Shown: one piece after another, positions 20,381 to 32,301 of the stretch
How the letters are laid out: each line of letters starts with the position of its first letter
Position numbering within the stretch: position 1 is the stretch's first letter
Source of the DNA: Acanthamoeba sp. SK_2022b
Lineage: Eukaryota > Discosea > Longamoebia > Acanthamoebidae
Length of the DNA stretch: 64,000 nt
Assembly: GCA_027943245.1 (NCBI GenBank)
Contig: JANDJZ010000075.1
Span: 62,001 to 126,000 of the forward strand
Direction: 5' to 3'
Notes under the pieces: model-generated
What the model saw: the letters and a program-made list of their open reading frames with translations, nothing else
Databases searched by the model: none
Told to the model about the DNA's origin: nothing
Made by a program: the position numbers and the translations under genes

Positions 20381-21919
20381 ATGGCAAACGAACCATCATG
20401 CTTCTCCGATCCTGGCGAGGTCAACCTCAGTTTGGGCATCTTCCTTTGTGTGGGGACTCTTATTTCCTTCCTGCCGCAGGTGCGCCCCTTCCGTCGGTTT
20501 CGCTCGCCCGACTTTTTTTATTTTTCGCTTTGCCCAACAACAGGCGTGCTCAACCTTCCTTTTGTTGTGTGTTGTGTGCGTGTGTTGTGTTACGCTCAAA
20601 GCACTACTCGCTTTTGCGCCGACGGTCGCACCTGGGCATCAGCTTCCTATGGCTGTGGATCAACAATTTTGGCAATTTTTGCAACACCTTTGCTGACGTC
20701 ATGTCCCAGTGGACAGACATCGCATGCTGCTCGCAGCTGGTACCATCGACCTCCACCTTCTCTCCTTTTGCTCCATTCACTGGCACTCATGCCCGCTGTC
20801 GTTCACGCATCAAACCACATCCAGGGCCCATGGCAATGCACAGAGATGCTGCTCGTGTTTTTGCAGTTGGGAATCAACTGGGCGTGTATATTTCTTGTGT
20901 ACGCCACCCGCTCCTCGGATCACATGCCGTGTTGGTGCACCGGCCGTAGCCAACGTCCTTATCTCCTCTGCTGCCGTGCGTGGTCTTTTGACGTGCGTGC
21001 AGATTTATTTTGGCCCTCGTCTTCTTTGATCACGACGGTTCGAGGGAGTCGTACAACCTTCGGCTGACCGCTTGGCTGGGCTTCTTTTTCTATCTCTTCC
21101 TGGTCGGTTTTGGGTATGTGCACAGCACCCCACTCCCAGTCTGGTCTGGCATGGATTCGTATGCTCATTCTCTCTACGAATTCATAGGATGGGAGTCGCA
21201 TTCGTGTTCGTGTTGCTCATGGACCCCCACTCTGGCCCAGCGCAAACGTACGCCTACACGCTTGGCATCGTGTCGGCCGTCGTACCCATCTTCGTGTGGA
21301 CTCCGCAACTCTACACCACCTTCAAGCTCAAGGTAGGCGTCCCGCCTCTCCCACTCAGGCATCTTTCGGGATCGGTCGTGCACCAATTCCTGACCCCAGC
21401 TTGCTCGCAGGGTCCCGGTTCGTTGAGCTTGACAATGCAGATTATCCAAACGCCCGGCTCCTTCATCCAGGCTTTCTTTCAGGTATGCGCTCCACTTCCA
21501 CCTTTGGTTCGCTGCTCATGCGTGTATTTGGACGCGGGGCTCATCTCCTCCCCTTTCGCCTCTATGTTTGCGTAGATCTGGAGCGGCGAGTGGCTTGTGG
21601 GCATGACTGCCGCCATCTCGGGCTTTGAGCAATTGTTGCTGGTGATCATGTGTGTGTATTTCATTAGCCGGTACGACTTTTTGTACGCGTGCTCTGCGAG
21701 CGCAACGGGTTGCTTACTCTCTCTCTCTCTCTCTTCGCCAGCGATTGGTTGCGTAAGCGGAAGGCGAAGAAGGAAGGTGCCTCGCTTCTTGGTGGCAGCG
21801 ACGCTGTGGGTGGGAGTCTCCTCATCAATGAAACGACGGAGGAGAAGTGCGACGGCACCAAAGGATGGCACACCTACGAGAGGGCCAAGGTGATCGAGGA
21901 AGTCGATCAGCCAGCGTGA
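20381..21919 (+). CDS. PQ-loop repeat membrane protein
   Basis: Seven-helix type transporter-like protein of the PQ-loop family (cystinosin/PQLC relatives, lysosomal amino-acid export). Exon 1 begins MANEPSCFSDPGEVNLS and ends at the first PQ motif (TLISFLPQ), which continues after the intron as HYSLLRRRSHLGISFLWLW. The second PQ motif is FVWTPQLYTTFKLK, then GPGSLSLTMQIIQTPGSF. Hydrophobic segments lie between and after them (for example LGFFFYLFLVGF, MGVAFVFVLLM, LLLVIMCVYFISR). The cytosolic tail is KRKAKKEGASLLGGSDAVGG with a Glu-rich end. About nine exons; the join around 20760-21010 is not resolved. Substrate unknown. Confidence 0.75.
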
Positions 21920-21927
21920 GCTTGCTG

Positions 21928-21933
21928 AATAAA
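21928..21933 (+). terminator. Putative polyadenylation signals after the PQ-loop gene
   Basis: AATAAA occurs nine bases after the stop and the same AT-rich stretch (to about 21970) repeats the motif several times. Motif match only. Confidence 0.45.
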
Positions 21934-22122
21934 ACAAAATAAAACAAAAATAAAATATTCCTAATAATAACCGAAGAAAAAACGTTTCTCGTTTGTGCGA
22001 CAAAAGATCCGGTGCATCGCAGTAGATTAGATTTTGCATAGCCTCTCGAAGCTGTGCCATCCTTTGGTCGTGCACATCCAGCGAGTGAATCGTAGGACAA
22101 GACAGAAACACAAGACGCTGAC

Positions 22123-22405
22123 ATGTCCGCAGCCGGCAAGCCTATCATCCGCAAGGGCGGATCGCGGCCCATCTTGCTGAGTTATATTTGGGGCATGGGT
22201 TGTGCGTTCCTTGGCGGCACCTTCGTCAACCGGGTAATGCAGCCAGAAAAGGTTCGCTGCATCAACGCTCCAATCTAGTTTGTGCAACTAAGATCATGAT
22301 CTCCTGCAGATGCCAAGATATGCACACCTATTCGGAGGCGAAGCCAGCACCAAGGAAGAAGCATCACAAGATGGAGCCGCCCAGCAGACGCCACCCACAA
22401 ACTGA
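22123..22405 (+). CDS. 74-residue membrane protein, two exons
   Basis: Exon 22123-22251 (MSAAGKPIIRKGGSRPILLS, a glycine-rich hydrophobic stretch IWGMGCAFLGGTFVN, then RVMQPEK) is followed by intron GTTCGC...CTGCAG and exon 22310-22405 (MPRYAHLFGG and a polar tail ending TPPTN). Frame is kept and the product is 74 residues. One weak transmembrane segment with small residues (GxxxxxxGG) lies at about residues 19-36. It has the look of a small mitochondrial or ER membrane subunit, but I do not recognise the family. The ATG sits in CTGACATGT soon after the AT-rich end of the previous gene. Confidence 0.6.
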
Positions 22406-22556
22406 AAGTAAAATCAGCAAAAATTCCGCGCACATTTCTTTTTTTCGGCCAATTACCAAAAAAGCCGACTGGCGAGAAGACAGGGAGCAACTTCAGCTTC
22501 TTTTCAGCCCCGCAACACACAAGAAGCTTCTCCCATAGCTCACCACCCCGCCAGCC

Positions 22557-23645
22557 ATGCAAGCACCCCCCTCAACAGATGGATATGCGCCCGCTGTCTA
22601 CGACTATGGGGGCAGCATGCAGCCCACCAATCCAGGAGGGCCCGTGATGCGCGAAATTGCCTACGAATCGTACCCCTACGCTGGCGCATCATCGTCAGCC
22701 CAGGCACCTCCTTCGATGCCTCCTATCAACAACACCGACACGGTGCCTATCGTGTCTGCCCAGGCTGCGCACGAGGCTAGGCAAGTTGATATATTCAAGT
22801 GGCTGCGAGGCGGCTGGTCCATGTACCGCGAGAACTGGAAGTACTTCTCGGGCTTCCAGCTCCTCGTCTTCTTCATCAACTTCCTCATCCCGCTCACCTT
22901 CTTCCTGTTGATGGCTCCCCACAACGACGAGTTCCATACCATGGATAAGCCTCGCACTCCCTACTCGAACAGCACCTTCGCGCCCGAGGAGTACAGGGAG
23001 GAGCAGCCATTTGAGATGGCGCAGCACCTGTCGCTCCTCTCGCTGCTCACCTGGCCGCTCTACCTCGGCCACCTCTTTGTCGGCCTGGCCGTCCTGAGGG
23101 CCAAGGTCTACGGCGCGGGCTACAACGCCCTTGACGACGACGACGACGAATGCCACCGCGCCGCCGCGTTCGCGGACAGTGAGACCGACGAGGCGAGAGT
23201 GCGCTTCCACGACTTCCTGAGTGGCTACTTTCTCTACTTCCCGCTTCTGGCCCTCTCATTCGTGCACGGCCTCCTGGTCCTGCTGGGCCTCGTGTGCCTC
23301 ATCCTGCCTGGCCTCTACCTCATGGTGGTCCTCGCCTTTGTTGAGCTCCTCTACATCGAATACCACCACGCCTACTCCACGTTCGACCGCTACTCCACCG
23401 ATCCTCAGCCGTTTACCTTCTGGCAGGCCTTCACCGTCTCTGTCCAGCGCGTGCACCCTCATTTCCTGCGCGTGGCCGGCTTCCTCCTCATCCTCGCCGT
23501 CATCTCCTACTGCGGCGAGCTGACCATCATCGGCTCCATTCTCACCATTCCCCTCACCTCTCTCTGCCTAGTCGTCGCCTTTGAAGACCTCTTCGGCCTT
23601 AGGCAAGACAAGGTAAAGGAGCACGGTTGCATCTTCTCCTGCTGA
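22557..23645 (+). CDS. Intronless multi-pass membrane protein, DUF975-like
   Basis: 362 residues in one exon. Residues 1-70 are proline/tyrosine-rich and probably cytosolic. Then come DIFKWLRGGWSMYRENWKYF and about six hydrophobic segments, including LLVFFINFLIPLTFFLLM, LTWPLYLGHLFVGLAVL, FLYFPLLALSFVHGLLVLLG, CLILPGLYLMVVLAFVELLY and LRVAGFLLILAVISYCGELT. The pattern of a short amphipathic helix, then a GWxxxxxNW start, then an LILPGLY turn resembles bacterial DUF975/glycerophosphodiester phosphodiesterase membrane domains. The last residues GCIFSC carry two cysteines suited to lipid attachment. Absence of introns among intron-rich neighbours is notable and may reflect transfer or retroposition. 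Function unknown. Confidence 0.7.
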   Translation: MQAPPSTDGYAPAVYDYGGSMQPTNPGGPVMREIAYESYPYAGASSSAQAPPSMPPINNTDTVPIVSAQAAHEARQVDIFKWLRGGWSMYRENWKYFSGFQLLVFFINFLIPLTFFLLMAPHNDEFHTMDKPRTPYSNSTFAPEEYREEQPFEMAQHLSLLSLLTWPLYLGHLFVGLAVLRAKVYGAGYNALDDDDDECHRAAAFADSETDEARVRFHDFLSGYFLYFPLLALSFVHGLLVLLGLVCLILPGLYLMVVLAFVELLYIEYHHAYSTFDRYSTDPQPFTFWQAFTVSVQRVHPHFLRVAGFLLILAVISYCGELTIIGSILTIPLTSLCLVVAFEDLFGLRQDKVKEHGCIFSC

Positions 23646-24183
23646 TGCCCTTCCTCCTTTCATCATCTTGAACGTCGGACTTCATCACCCTTCTCCTTTG
23701 GCGGCCCTCTTCCGCGTGCGTGTATGCACACGGGCTCTGTTCGTTGTAAGTAGTAAAACGGCCACCCTGTACAGATCATCTTCTTGGAGTACGGCAGGAG
23801 CCCATCTATAAGTAGAGTGCTAGAGTGTTCGGAACTTTGGGGCAACTGTACGAAATGTACAATCGCCAGGGAGCAGTGGTGGTCGACGAAAAAGGGCTGC
23901 GTGGCAAGATAGGAAACAGCACATTGGCACTCACAACTCCCATACCACTGCAATCTTGGCAGGATCAGAACCTAAGGCTGTTGTTGTGTAGAACGTGTGC
24001 CTCGCCAGATCTGGCTGCAAGAGGATTTGCCAGCAGCCAGTTGTGGTGCAAGGTCCTGGTTGGAGGCTGAAGTTGGTACAAACACCATAATTATGCCCTC
24101 CAAGATGGAAGACACGGCGGTACTGCTCGGTTTGTGGTCACGAATGAACTGTATTAAGTTTAATAGGGCATGTGAGGCCTTGG
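23646..24183. other. Convergent intergenic region, no gene supported
   Basis: About 540 bases between two convergent stop codons, with lower GC than the flanking exons. The longest open frame (forward, 23825-24070) has no recognisable motif, lacks a spliced continuation and uses codons unlike the neighbours. Likely 3' untranslated sequence of both genes. Confidence 0.45.
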
Positions 24184-27100
24184 TTAGACCTTGCCCTGGA
24201 ACTTCCAGTCACGGTTGTACTCCTCAAACAGCTTCTTGAAGATCGCCCGGCCAGTCTCGTCCACTTGTCGGCTTATAACCTTGTACCTGCGCACGCGGTG
24301 AGCTAGGGCGTAGGGAGCGGTGGGTAGGGGGAGCGCGTACTCGAATTCGCTGCAAATGTCCAGGAGGGCGTAGATGCCGGGCAGGAGCGCTTGCTTCGTG
24401 GCGGGAGACAGGGGATTGACCTCGGCGAGCTGGATGTACTGCACGAGCAGCTGCGCCACGTACTTGTTGAACTGCTTCGGGTGCTTGCTCATCTCCTCGA
24501 GCAGACGCGCCAAATTCTCCGTGCACGCCGCCTGGTGGTGTCCGCCGCTGCCGGCCCGCTCTGCTGCCCCCCGCCCCGACGCCGTCCCTCGGCTCGCGTG
24601 CAGCGCACTCTGCTCGGCCATGAACACACTCGACAGCAAGTCTGGTCGCGACCAAGTGAGGAAACGATCCATGCATATGGACATGCGTGGGTTGGGAAGG
24701 CACCGCGTATGTTGAGAAGGAAGAGCGGCATGCAGTTGAAGGTCTGCTTGTAGCGGATCTTGAGCAGACGGTAGAGGAACGAGTAGAACGACAGGAACAG
24801 ACGCTCGGGCAGGAAATCGCTCACGGGCGCCTGCCGCTTGGCCTGCTGCCGCACGGACGGATGCACGTGCGCCAGCTCCACCTCGGCAAAGGCCCACCGT
24901 CGCCGGGGCACCGAGAACACCGACATGGCCCCCAGCACGCGCGAGACGGTGTGCGTGTCGACCTTGAACAGCTGCACGCACGCGTACGAGGTCAATGACG
25001 CGCGCTACTTCTGGGGACTGCTCGGCACGTACTCGGTTGGTGATGACGTGGGTGATGATGCTCAGCGCGGTGCTGATGAGATGAACGAGGTCGGCCCCGC
25101 GGGCGGCGCTCGTGGTGGGCGCCAGCTGAAGGCCACACCAGCCAATCAGGTCCACTAGCTTGTGCACGATCGCGGGTGCCATCTCCTCAAACTCCCGCAG
25201 CACTCGTGAGTCTTGCGTCCAGGTCGGCAGCCCCATATGGGGCGAGCCAGTCAGCAAGCTCAACGTTTTGAACAACGGCGTGTGGGGAAAGGAGCAGGGA
25301 AGTCGCGCACCGTTCATGGCAAAGAGCGTGAGTGTGCTGTTGGCGGTGGCGAGCAGGCGAGGCAGGTGCGAGGATGCAAGCTCAGTTGGCAGCGCCCGAG
25401 CAACGAGCGCCACGTAGGGAGCAGGCGAGTTGCACAGCAGATCGATGTAGCAGGCCTCCACCTTCTTTGCGAATTCGTGGCCTGCGTGAGCCACACACCA
25501 CGCGGAAAATCGCTCTGATTAGTAGAGGCGCGCCAACAGCGGGGAACACTGGGGTTGGCCATAAGTGGGCTGTGGGGCAGTAGTACCCGAAGGCGTGGCC
25601 TCGGCGGTGTAGAGCTGCATGAGATGGTTCAGCATGGCGAAGAAGCGCGCGAAGGTGGCCTTTCCGGGCTGGGGCTCCAGGCTGTGCATGTTGCGGCACA
25701 GGTACTCGACGAACCGAAGCGCCCTGCCGCGCAGCACCTCTTCGTTTCCTGCGCGAGTCATCACGGCAGCTCCCTCGCGGTTAGCTGCACTGCACTGCAC
25801 TGCACAGCACCCGAGCGGGAGGCCCGATGGTGGGTGGTTACCAGAGCGCTGACGGGTCGCCCCAGCGGCCAGGATCTGAAAGGCGAGGGACGCGAATCGG
25901 CCAACCTCGGAGAAGACGCTGCGCGTGCGGCTGGCCTCTCCCTGCTGCTGTGACCGCTGACCAGCCCGGGCAGCCTGAGGCGACTGCGCCTCGGGGCCGG
26001 TCGGGCGTCGGAGCGACTCGACGTGACGGAAGGCCAAAACCTGCTCCATGAGGGACAGCAGATGGCCAAAGTAGTCCTGCGCGGTGGTCTGCAGGGCGAG
26101 GTCGCTCGAGTGGAGCAGCGTATCGACGGTGCTGGCCGACAGCGAGAGGTAGGCCGACAGCGGTTGTTCGTCAAGCAGCCGAAGCAGCAGTTCTTCGGCC
26201 CGATCGACGAACACCACGCACGAGTCCTCGATCACTATTCCCGGCTGCTTCGATTGGCTATTTCCTTCGATCAACGACGCGTGCCTATACATATGCCATC
26301 CAATCAGCATCCCTCTGCGCAAGTGTGGTGGTGGTGGTGGTGGTGGTGGTGGTGGTGGTGGTGGTGGTGGTGGTGGTGGTGGTGGTGGTGGTGGTGGTGG
26401 TGGTGTACTTCAATCGCTTGCGCTGTTCGGGGGTGCCAAGCCTTTCCGTGTATTCATCGACGAGGGCCTTGACAACGTTGGTGATGCAGCTCAACGGCAG
26501 GAGCACCTTACGTATCTCCTGCAGACCGTCTTCGGAGGTGGACTCCTCGTCATCGGCGGCGACTGAGTCCGCGACCGAAGCCAACACGTTATCGAGCTTT
26601 TCTCGGCGCTCGCGTTCGGGTCGCCTCAGTTCGTTCCTTCACAGGACACCAGAGCGGTGTGAGCGGTGGGACATCGCGCAGAGTGGGCTACTGAGTCGGT
26701 GCTTTCCGTGCACAGCCCCGTACCTGATGTGGATGGCCACCACCTCCAACGTGTGGGTGAGGAGCGGACGCATCTTCTCGAGGCCCCTCAGAGAACTGTG
26801 CAGCCAGCTGACCACCGCATTGGACAGCACCATCTGCGCGGCGACGATATCATTCGGGGATCATGATAGGGGACAGGGGAGTCGTGGTCCCGGGACTACA
26901 CTCAGCCCAAGGCAAGTGTGGAGGGTGTACCGTCTCGGGACGAGGTGTGCGCAGCATGGCAGCCACGTAACGTCGGCTGGTGCTGCTCAGGGCCAGCGTC
27001 GCCTGCCGCACGAATTCCGCCTCTTGTCCCTTCTCCTCATCCATGGCATCGAGCGCGTCGGGCAACAGGGCGTGATGCAGGACCCAGTCCAGGACCAGCA

Positions 27101-30100
27101 CGGCCATGCTGGTCTGCTCCTTGGCCTCCTGCGCGAGGTAGGTCGAGGGGAGGGCCAACACCAGTTCGAGCACGTCCCGCAGCTTGCACAAGCCCCTCGG
27201 CGTAGGAGACTTGACATGGGTTGGGTGTTTCCGCCGCCCCTCGCCACCCGCAAAGAGAGCGCCAAAGCGAGAAGCGGTTTCGTGATTGTCCTCCTCCTCT
27301 TCCTCTTCGTTTTCATGCATTATGTGCAGAAGAGTCATCGCCTCCGCCAGCTGGGCGTCCGTGTCCTGATGATAGATTGGTTGTATGAGCCTCTGTGGTT
27401 GCATGGATTCTGTAGCACAACGAAGCACATTTGTACATACCGCGCCGGCGATGACGTGACCGAGGGTGGCTTCGATGGCGCCCACGAGCACGGGGGCGCA
27501 GCTGTTGGCCAGCCGAGGAAGCTCATAGAAGGAGGTCTTGCTGAGGAGAGCACGGGAGACGAGCTCAAGCGTGATGCCGTTGAGGGCCGGCGTCGAGGCT
27601 TCGGGTGAAGCCACCGAGGGCGTGCTGTCCACCAGCAGGACGCGAAGGAAAAGGCGCAGGTGCTCCTCCGACGCATACAGTCTGTCATGCCACCAGCCCG
27701 TCCCGCACATGCACACAAGAACGGAACTTATCGGTAAGTGTGCCCTCTCAGCGCTGCGTGATGAAGGCACACATACGAGAGAATGTCGATGTTCTCAGCC
27801 ACGAGCTTCCACAATGCCACGGCATAGCTCGGTCCGCTGATGGAAGCCATCATTCCGTTCCAGTGCGCCGTGGACTCTCCCGGAGATTCGGTCGTCGGCA
27901 GCGCAAGGCCGAGCTCGAAAAACAGGCCCGCGCTGGCCCTCTCCATGGCGTTTAGGATCTCCTTGAGAAGGGTCGCGATTTGAGTATCGACTGTATCGTC
28001 CTCGGCCACCCTTGGCTGGTCGCGCAGGGCGTACAGGCTGGCGAACGTGTGCAACCGACGGAGGTGCTGGATTCGAAGCACGTTCTAATGTTTCGGAACC
28101 GTTTTCAGTTGTTTGTAATGGCATTGTCAATCAGCGGCTAGGAGGGGAGTCGGTCGTACCAGCACAAATCGCAGCTGCGGGTACTGGTCCAGCTCGGGCT
28201 TGAGCCACTCGCTAAGATCGGAGAGGGAGAGCGTGTTGAGCTCCTTTGCCGGGAGGAGGTAGAAGCATGACCTGTTGGCCCGCACGTCATCGCTCACGTG
28301 CAGGGCCTTGGCCTTGGTTCCCTTCTTCCCAGCCGCGCCGCGCGTCGAGGGGAAGCGGTGGCACTGCTCGCGCAGGCCGATCAAGGAATTGTACACGTTC
28401 AGCACATCTCGCGCCAGCGAAGCCGTGAGCCCACTCGCTTGGCCCTTGCGCTGAGGATCACCGAAACACCGAACCCGTCAGTCGAGTCCGCAAACACAGA
28501 GGAAAGGGGTTGGCCATGAGCTCTTACCGTGGGTGACTTGCCCTTCGAATGCTGCCTCGCGCTCTTCTCACCGACGGCAAGCAACAACAGAGGGGAGACC
28601 AGCTCGACGCAGGTCTTGGACACCAGATCGAGGACCATGGGGGCCGTGGTGTTGACCAGCAGCACGCTGTCGATGAGGGATACGAAGAGGTGGACCACGT
28701 ACGACAGCGATACCAGGAGCGGACCGACGATCGCCTCCGCACTGCGCTCGCCCCGCTGCGCTGCCGGCAGCAGCTGGTGCAGCTTTTCAGCGTAGGTGGC
28801 ACGGATCTCTCCGAGAAAGATCTCCCAAATGGAGGAGATCTTGCCCATGGGCAGCTGCATCACGCAATCATAGAACCTGCCATGCAGCGCACCAGAGCAT
28901 GGTAAGTCACTTCAGGAGGCGTCGTGGGCCTGGGTCGTTGCGTACTGTTTGGTGAACTGCCGCGAGGAGATGATGTAGTGCGCGTGGCCGCCGCTGTGGG
29001 CAACAAAGGACGGCAGCAGCTGTTCGAGGAGCGCGTCCAGCTGTCGGAGTTTGCTGTAGGTGGCAAGCTGGGCGCGGCTGAACTCAATGCATGACGCGGG
29101 TACTGACTCCTGAGCGAACGAGTGAAGAGGATCAGAGACGTGTGATGATGATAGCGCGAACTTTCTTCTGCATACCGCCGACTGCCAGGGCAAGTTCCAG
29201 AGGATGGTCCACACATCCTTGATTGGCTCCGATAGCGTCAAGTGGCTCAGGCCACCGAGGTGCTGCAGGTCCGTGAACAGAGTACCGACCAGGTCTGGCC
29301 ACAATCCATCGCATCCAGATCAGACTCGACGTCGTACACGCACGCACGCACGCACGCACGCACAACGTTACATACCTTGACACGACTGATCAAACTTGGA
29401 GGGGTGCGCATGGATGTGAGCGAATAGCTGTTTCAACAGGGCCACGTCGTGATGCGCCAAACGCTCCAGGAAATGGTAATGGGCCTGCGCACAAACGATT
29501 GATCGGAGTTCAACATGTTTGTTGCGGAAGATAGTGCGAGTACTGTGGTTTTGGATTCGACTGTGAAATGTGAAAGAAAGGCACGAACCTTATCGTCTGT
29601 GTCCTGTGTGGGCTCGTAAACGTGATAAGCCTCCACGAGCCGCATGAGCTCGCTCACGATCTTAACTGTAGATGCCAATTCGGCTGCGGCCAAAGAGCGA
29701 TACTCGTGTGAGTGTGTTGGAAGGGGTGCCCTGGCCAGAAGAACCGGTAGGTACCAGCGTTACCGGCATCGCTCCGTAACGAAAGCATCGGTGCGATGAT
29801 GTCATGAAGCTCCAACAAGAAATGAAAGTCCATGTACTGCCGAGGCTTTTTGTCCTCCTCCTCGGCGACATCCATCGATTGGTCCGACGCTGTCAAGAAG
29901 GGCCAAGGCATGAAATGAGCCCAGGGTCTTGCAAGCAGTTGGTGGCCACGAGAGCGATGCAGTACCCCCGGCGTCCCTGCGCTCGGCCCTCTTCTCTTGA
30001 CTGTGCTCAATCGCTAGCAGCACTGCCTTTAGGGTGTCCAAAAATCCTTTGTAGATCAATGGAATGTTCTGCAATACTACACTCGCAATGGTTGCGTCAG

Positions 30101-31940
30101 CGGTCGATGCACGCATGAAAAACCTGAGTTGGTTCAACGTACCAAGCATGCGACGAGCAGAGGGAAGACTCGACAGCTTTTGTTTGGGGTCATTCGCTTG
30201 TCCGCTGTATTCGCGCAGCGTATCGAACAGCTGCTTGCGATAGTTGCTGATAGTTCCCACATAGGCGCCTCCAGACTGGCGGTTCTTCCCACGACCGGAC
30301 TTCTTGCCTTCGCCGCCCTCAGCTGAGCGGTCATAACAGCCCCGTGTGTGACCCATCAGTATTGTGATGAAATTGCGATGCGAGAACAAGAGATGAGAGC
30401 GCACCTGATGGAGTTGGAGTGACCACGTTCTGCTTCAACGAGAAAGCCAGCGAGTACTCGAACAAATGATCCGGATGAAAGAGCGAATGAAGCACGATAT
30501 CTTCTATGTAGCGCTTGATTTGAGTGCAGGAGGCATCGCCTTCGCTGGTTTGTGCGAGAATCAGGCTTCGCAGCGTCAACAGGGGCTCGAGGAGCTTGGT
30601 GACGATGGTGGTGAAGACCTGCCATGACGAAGAACCGCAGTGTGGGCGGAAGCGGAATGCAGAAAGGGATCGTTGATGGCCGTACCTTCTTTTGGTTGGT
30701 CTCCATGGTTTGCTTGACCTCCTGGAACCTCTTCAGGGCCACGGCGACGATGGAAACGCAAACCGACTCCATTTCCTTTTCCCCCTGGCTCAGGGGCCGA
30801 GACACGGCCTGTCGCTCCAGATAGCTGGCAAGACAAAGCACACGTGGTAAGCACATCGGGGCCTACAACACTGATGCACCTGTCCACAGCAGTGTTACGC
30901 ACAGATGGACCAAGGCCTGCGATACACGGCCGACAAAGGCCACGTAGTTATCCATTGCCGGGGTGAAGAACTGGGAGTAGGTCGAGGACAACAGCTGCAC
31001 CACGGCCTCCAGCCTCTTAACAATCTCCAGCCGATCGGCGGCGGAGAGGGCCAGGATTTGGGCCTGGTTAGTGGCGCTGATGCTAGTCTCGGTGCTCGCC
31101 ATACCGACGCAGCACAGCAGCGCGGAGGATATGATGCGCAGCATCTCCGTGCGCAGGGGGATCGTCTTGGTGGGAGAGTGGGCCAGCAGCTCATAGAACA
31201 GGCCCCAATGTCGCCCGTCCAGGAATTGAGGAGGGCCGGTCTCGGTCTGTTGGCGAATCAACCGACATTGGAAAGAAAGAAGGGGATGAGCACTCGTAGC
31301 AGGGAGTGATGCGTGAAAGAAGGACGAACCGCTTTCTCATCAGCCTTGGAAGCATCGTCATCGTCATCCTCCCCGTGGTTCTGCTTCTGTTTCTTCTTGG
31401 CCTGCTTCTTGGCGGCAGCTGACGGCGTGGCAGAACCGCTTCCCATGATATAACGCTCAGAGCGCGCTAGCGTAGGCTGCAGCCACTCAAGTAGAAGCGG
31501 CAGCATGCTGGGCAGCGTGACCGCGCCTACAGCTCCCGGCGGGGCATCAACTACAGTCGTGTGCACCACCAGCTCGTAGAGCTTCCACGCCGCCTCAATC
31601 TTTTCAACGCGACTCACTTCGGCAGGGCGGGCACGCAGCCTCTGCAGCAGCTGTTCGGCTTCGGCAGCGCTTGAAGATGGCAAGATGGGAACACCATCAC
31701 TTTCTGAAGATGGAAACAGGGAGGCCGCTTCGGAGGTGCCCACCTCGTCGGCAATCCCCTGCAAGAACGCTGCACCAATCGAGGGAGATTATAATGGAAA
31801 ATCTCGAGATTAAATTGTCAGGGCTCCGTACCGTCGACATCGACTTCCGAGCTTTTCCGCACGCTACGCGGTTTGCGTTCTGGCGTGGCAGCGACACCTT
31901 TGGCCTCGCTTCTCTTGCGCTTGCCGCGACCTTTGTCCAT
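24184..31940 (-). CDS. URB2: Urb2/Npa2-type ribosome biogenesis protein, very long multi-exon gene
   Basis: Large helical-repeat protein for early 60S pre-ribosome (27S pre-rRNA) processing in the nucleolus. The C-terminal exon is diagnostic: HPKQFNKYVAQLLVQYIQLA, ATKQALLPGIYALLDICSE and the final KKLFEEYNRDWKFQGKV match the Urb2/Npa2 C-terminal domain, including the terminal GKV. The start is ATG 31940, giving the basic nuclear-looking MDKGRGKRKRSEAKG. Exon 1 is 31832-31940 and exon 2 begins at 31769 (AFLQGIADEVGTSEAA). Between are roughly 25 or more exons encoding long leucine-rich helices with acidic inserts (HGEDDDDDASKADEKA). Many internal splice sites are not individually fixed. Upstream a second gene diverges. 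Identity rests mainly on the C-terminus and the overall size. Confidence 0.75.
26325..26405 (+). repeat. (TGG)n microsatellite in a URB2 intron
   Basis: About 27 uninterrupted TGG triplets (CCA on the coding strand). On the coding strand the repeat starts three bases after a GTACACC donor that follows KRLK, so it lies in an intron and the poly-Thr/poly-Val frames across it are not protein. Confidence 0.92.
29335..29363 (+). repeat. (CACG)n short tandem repeat in a URB2 intron
   Basis: About seven CACG units between two URB2 exons. It is a simple repeat and not coding. Confidence 0.8.
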
Positions 31941-32301
31941 TCCAATCGCACAGATTTGTAGTTGCCACCGATTAGATTTAATGCGCGATTTTCATCCCGC
32001 TTTGCTCTCATTATTTCTTTCTTTGCACTTTTCCTCACCTAGCTGCACAGGTCGTGCGCGATTTGTACATGCGATTATTTGAACAACAATTTTGTGTTAT
32101 TTAGTAGCTCATAAGTCCGCTACGTGGGTGTTCTGCAGGCGCGATAAACCCCGGCCAAAAGAGTAGTTGGTGTGGCCTAGAGGCCCCCTACTTGCTTTTC
32201 ACCAACCCAACTGCAGTACGGCACTGCCGCTGTGGAGAGCTCTATTCGCTGTTGCGCGTGAGCATAAAGCGCTTCGTTGTGTGACAGGAGGGCCGTAAAA
32301 G
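31941..32301. promoter_or_regulatory. Divergent promoter region between URB2 and the YejM-like gene
   Basis: About 360 bases between two divergent starts. The middle is AT-rich (about 31950-32105). Around 32165-32205 there is an inverted repeat: GTTGGTG is matched by CACCAAC about 30 bases later, with GGCCTAGAGGCC nested inside. No RNA gene recognised. Confidence 0.45.

Noticed and set aside
22695..23210. Long reverse-strand frame opposite the DUF975-like gene
   Set aside because: GC-rich shadow; only the forward frame shows transmembrane periodicity.
23825..24070. 81-codon forward frame in the gap before URB2
   Set aside because: No motif, no splice partner and it lies in the 3' flanks of two convergent genes.
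26285..26587. Reverse frame with a long poly-Thr run and forward frame with poly-Val across the TGG repeat
   Set aside because: The repeat starts directly after a GT donor following real URB2 coding sequence, so it is intronic; the frames are artefacts of a pure triplet repeat.
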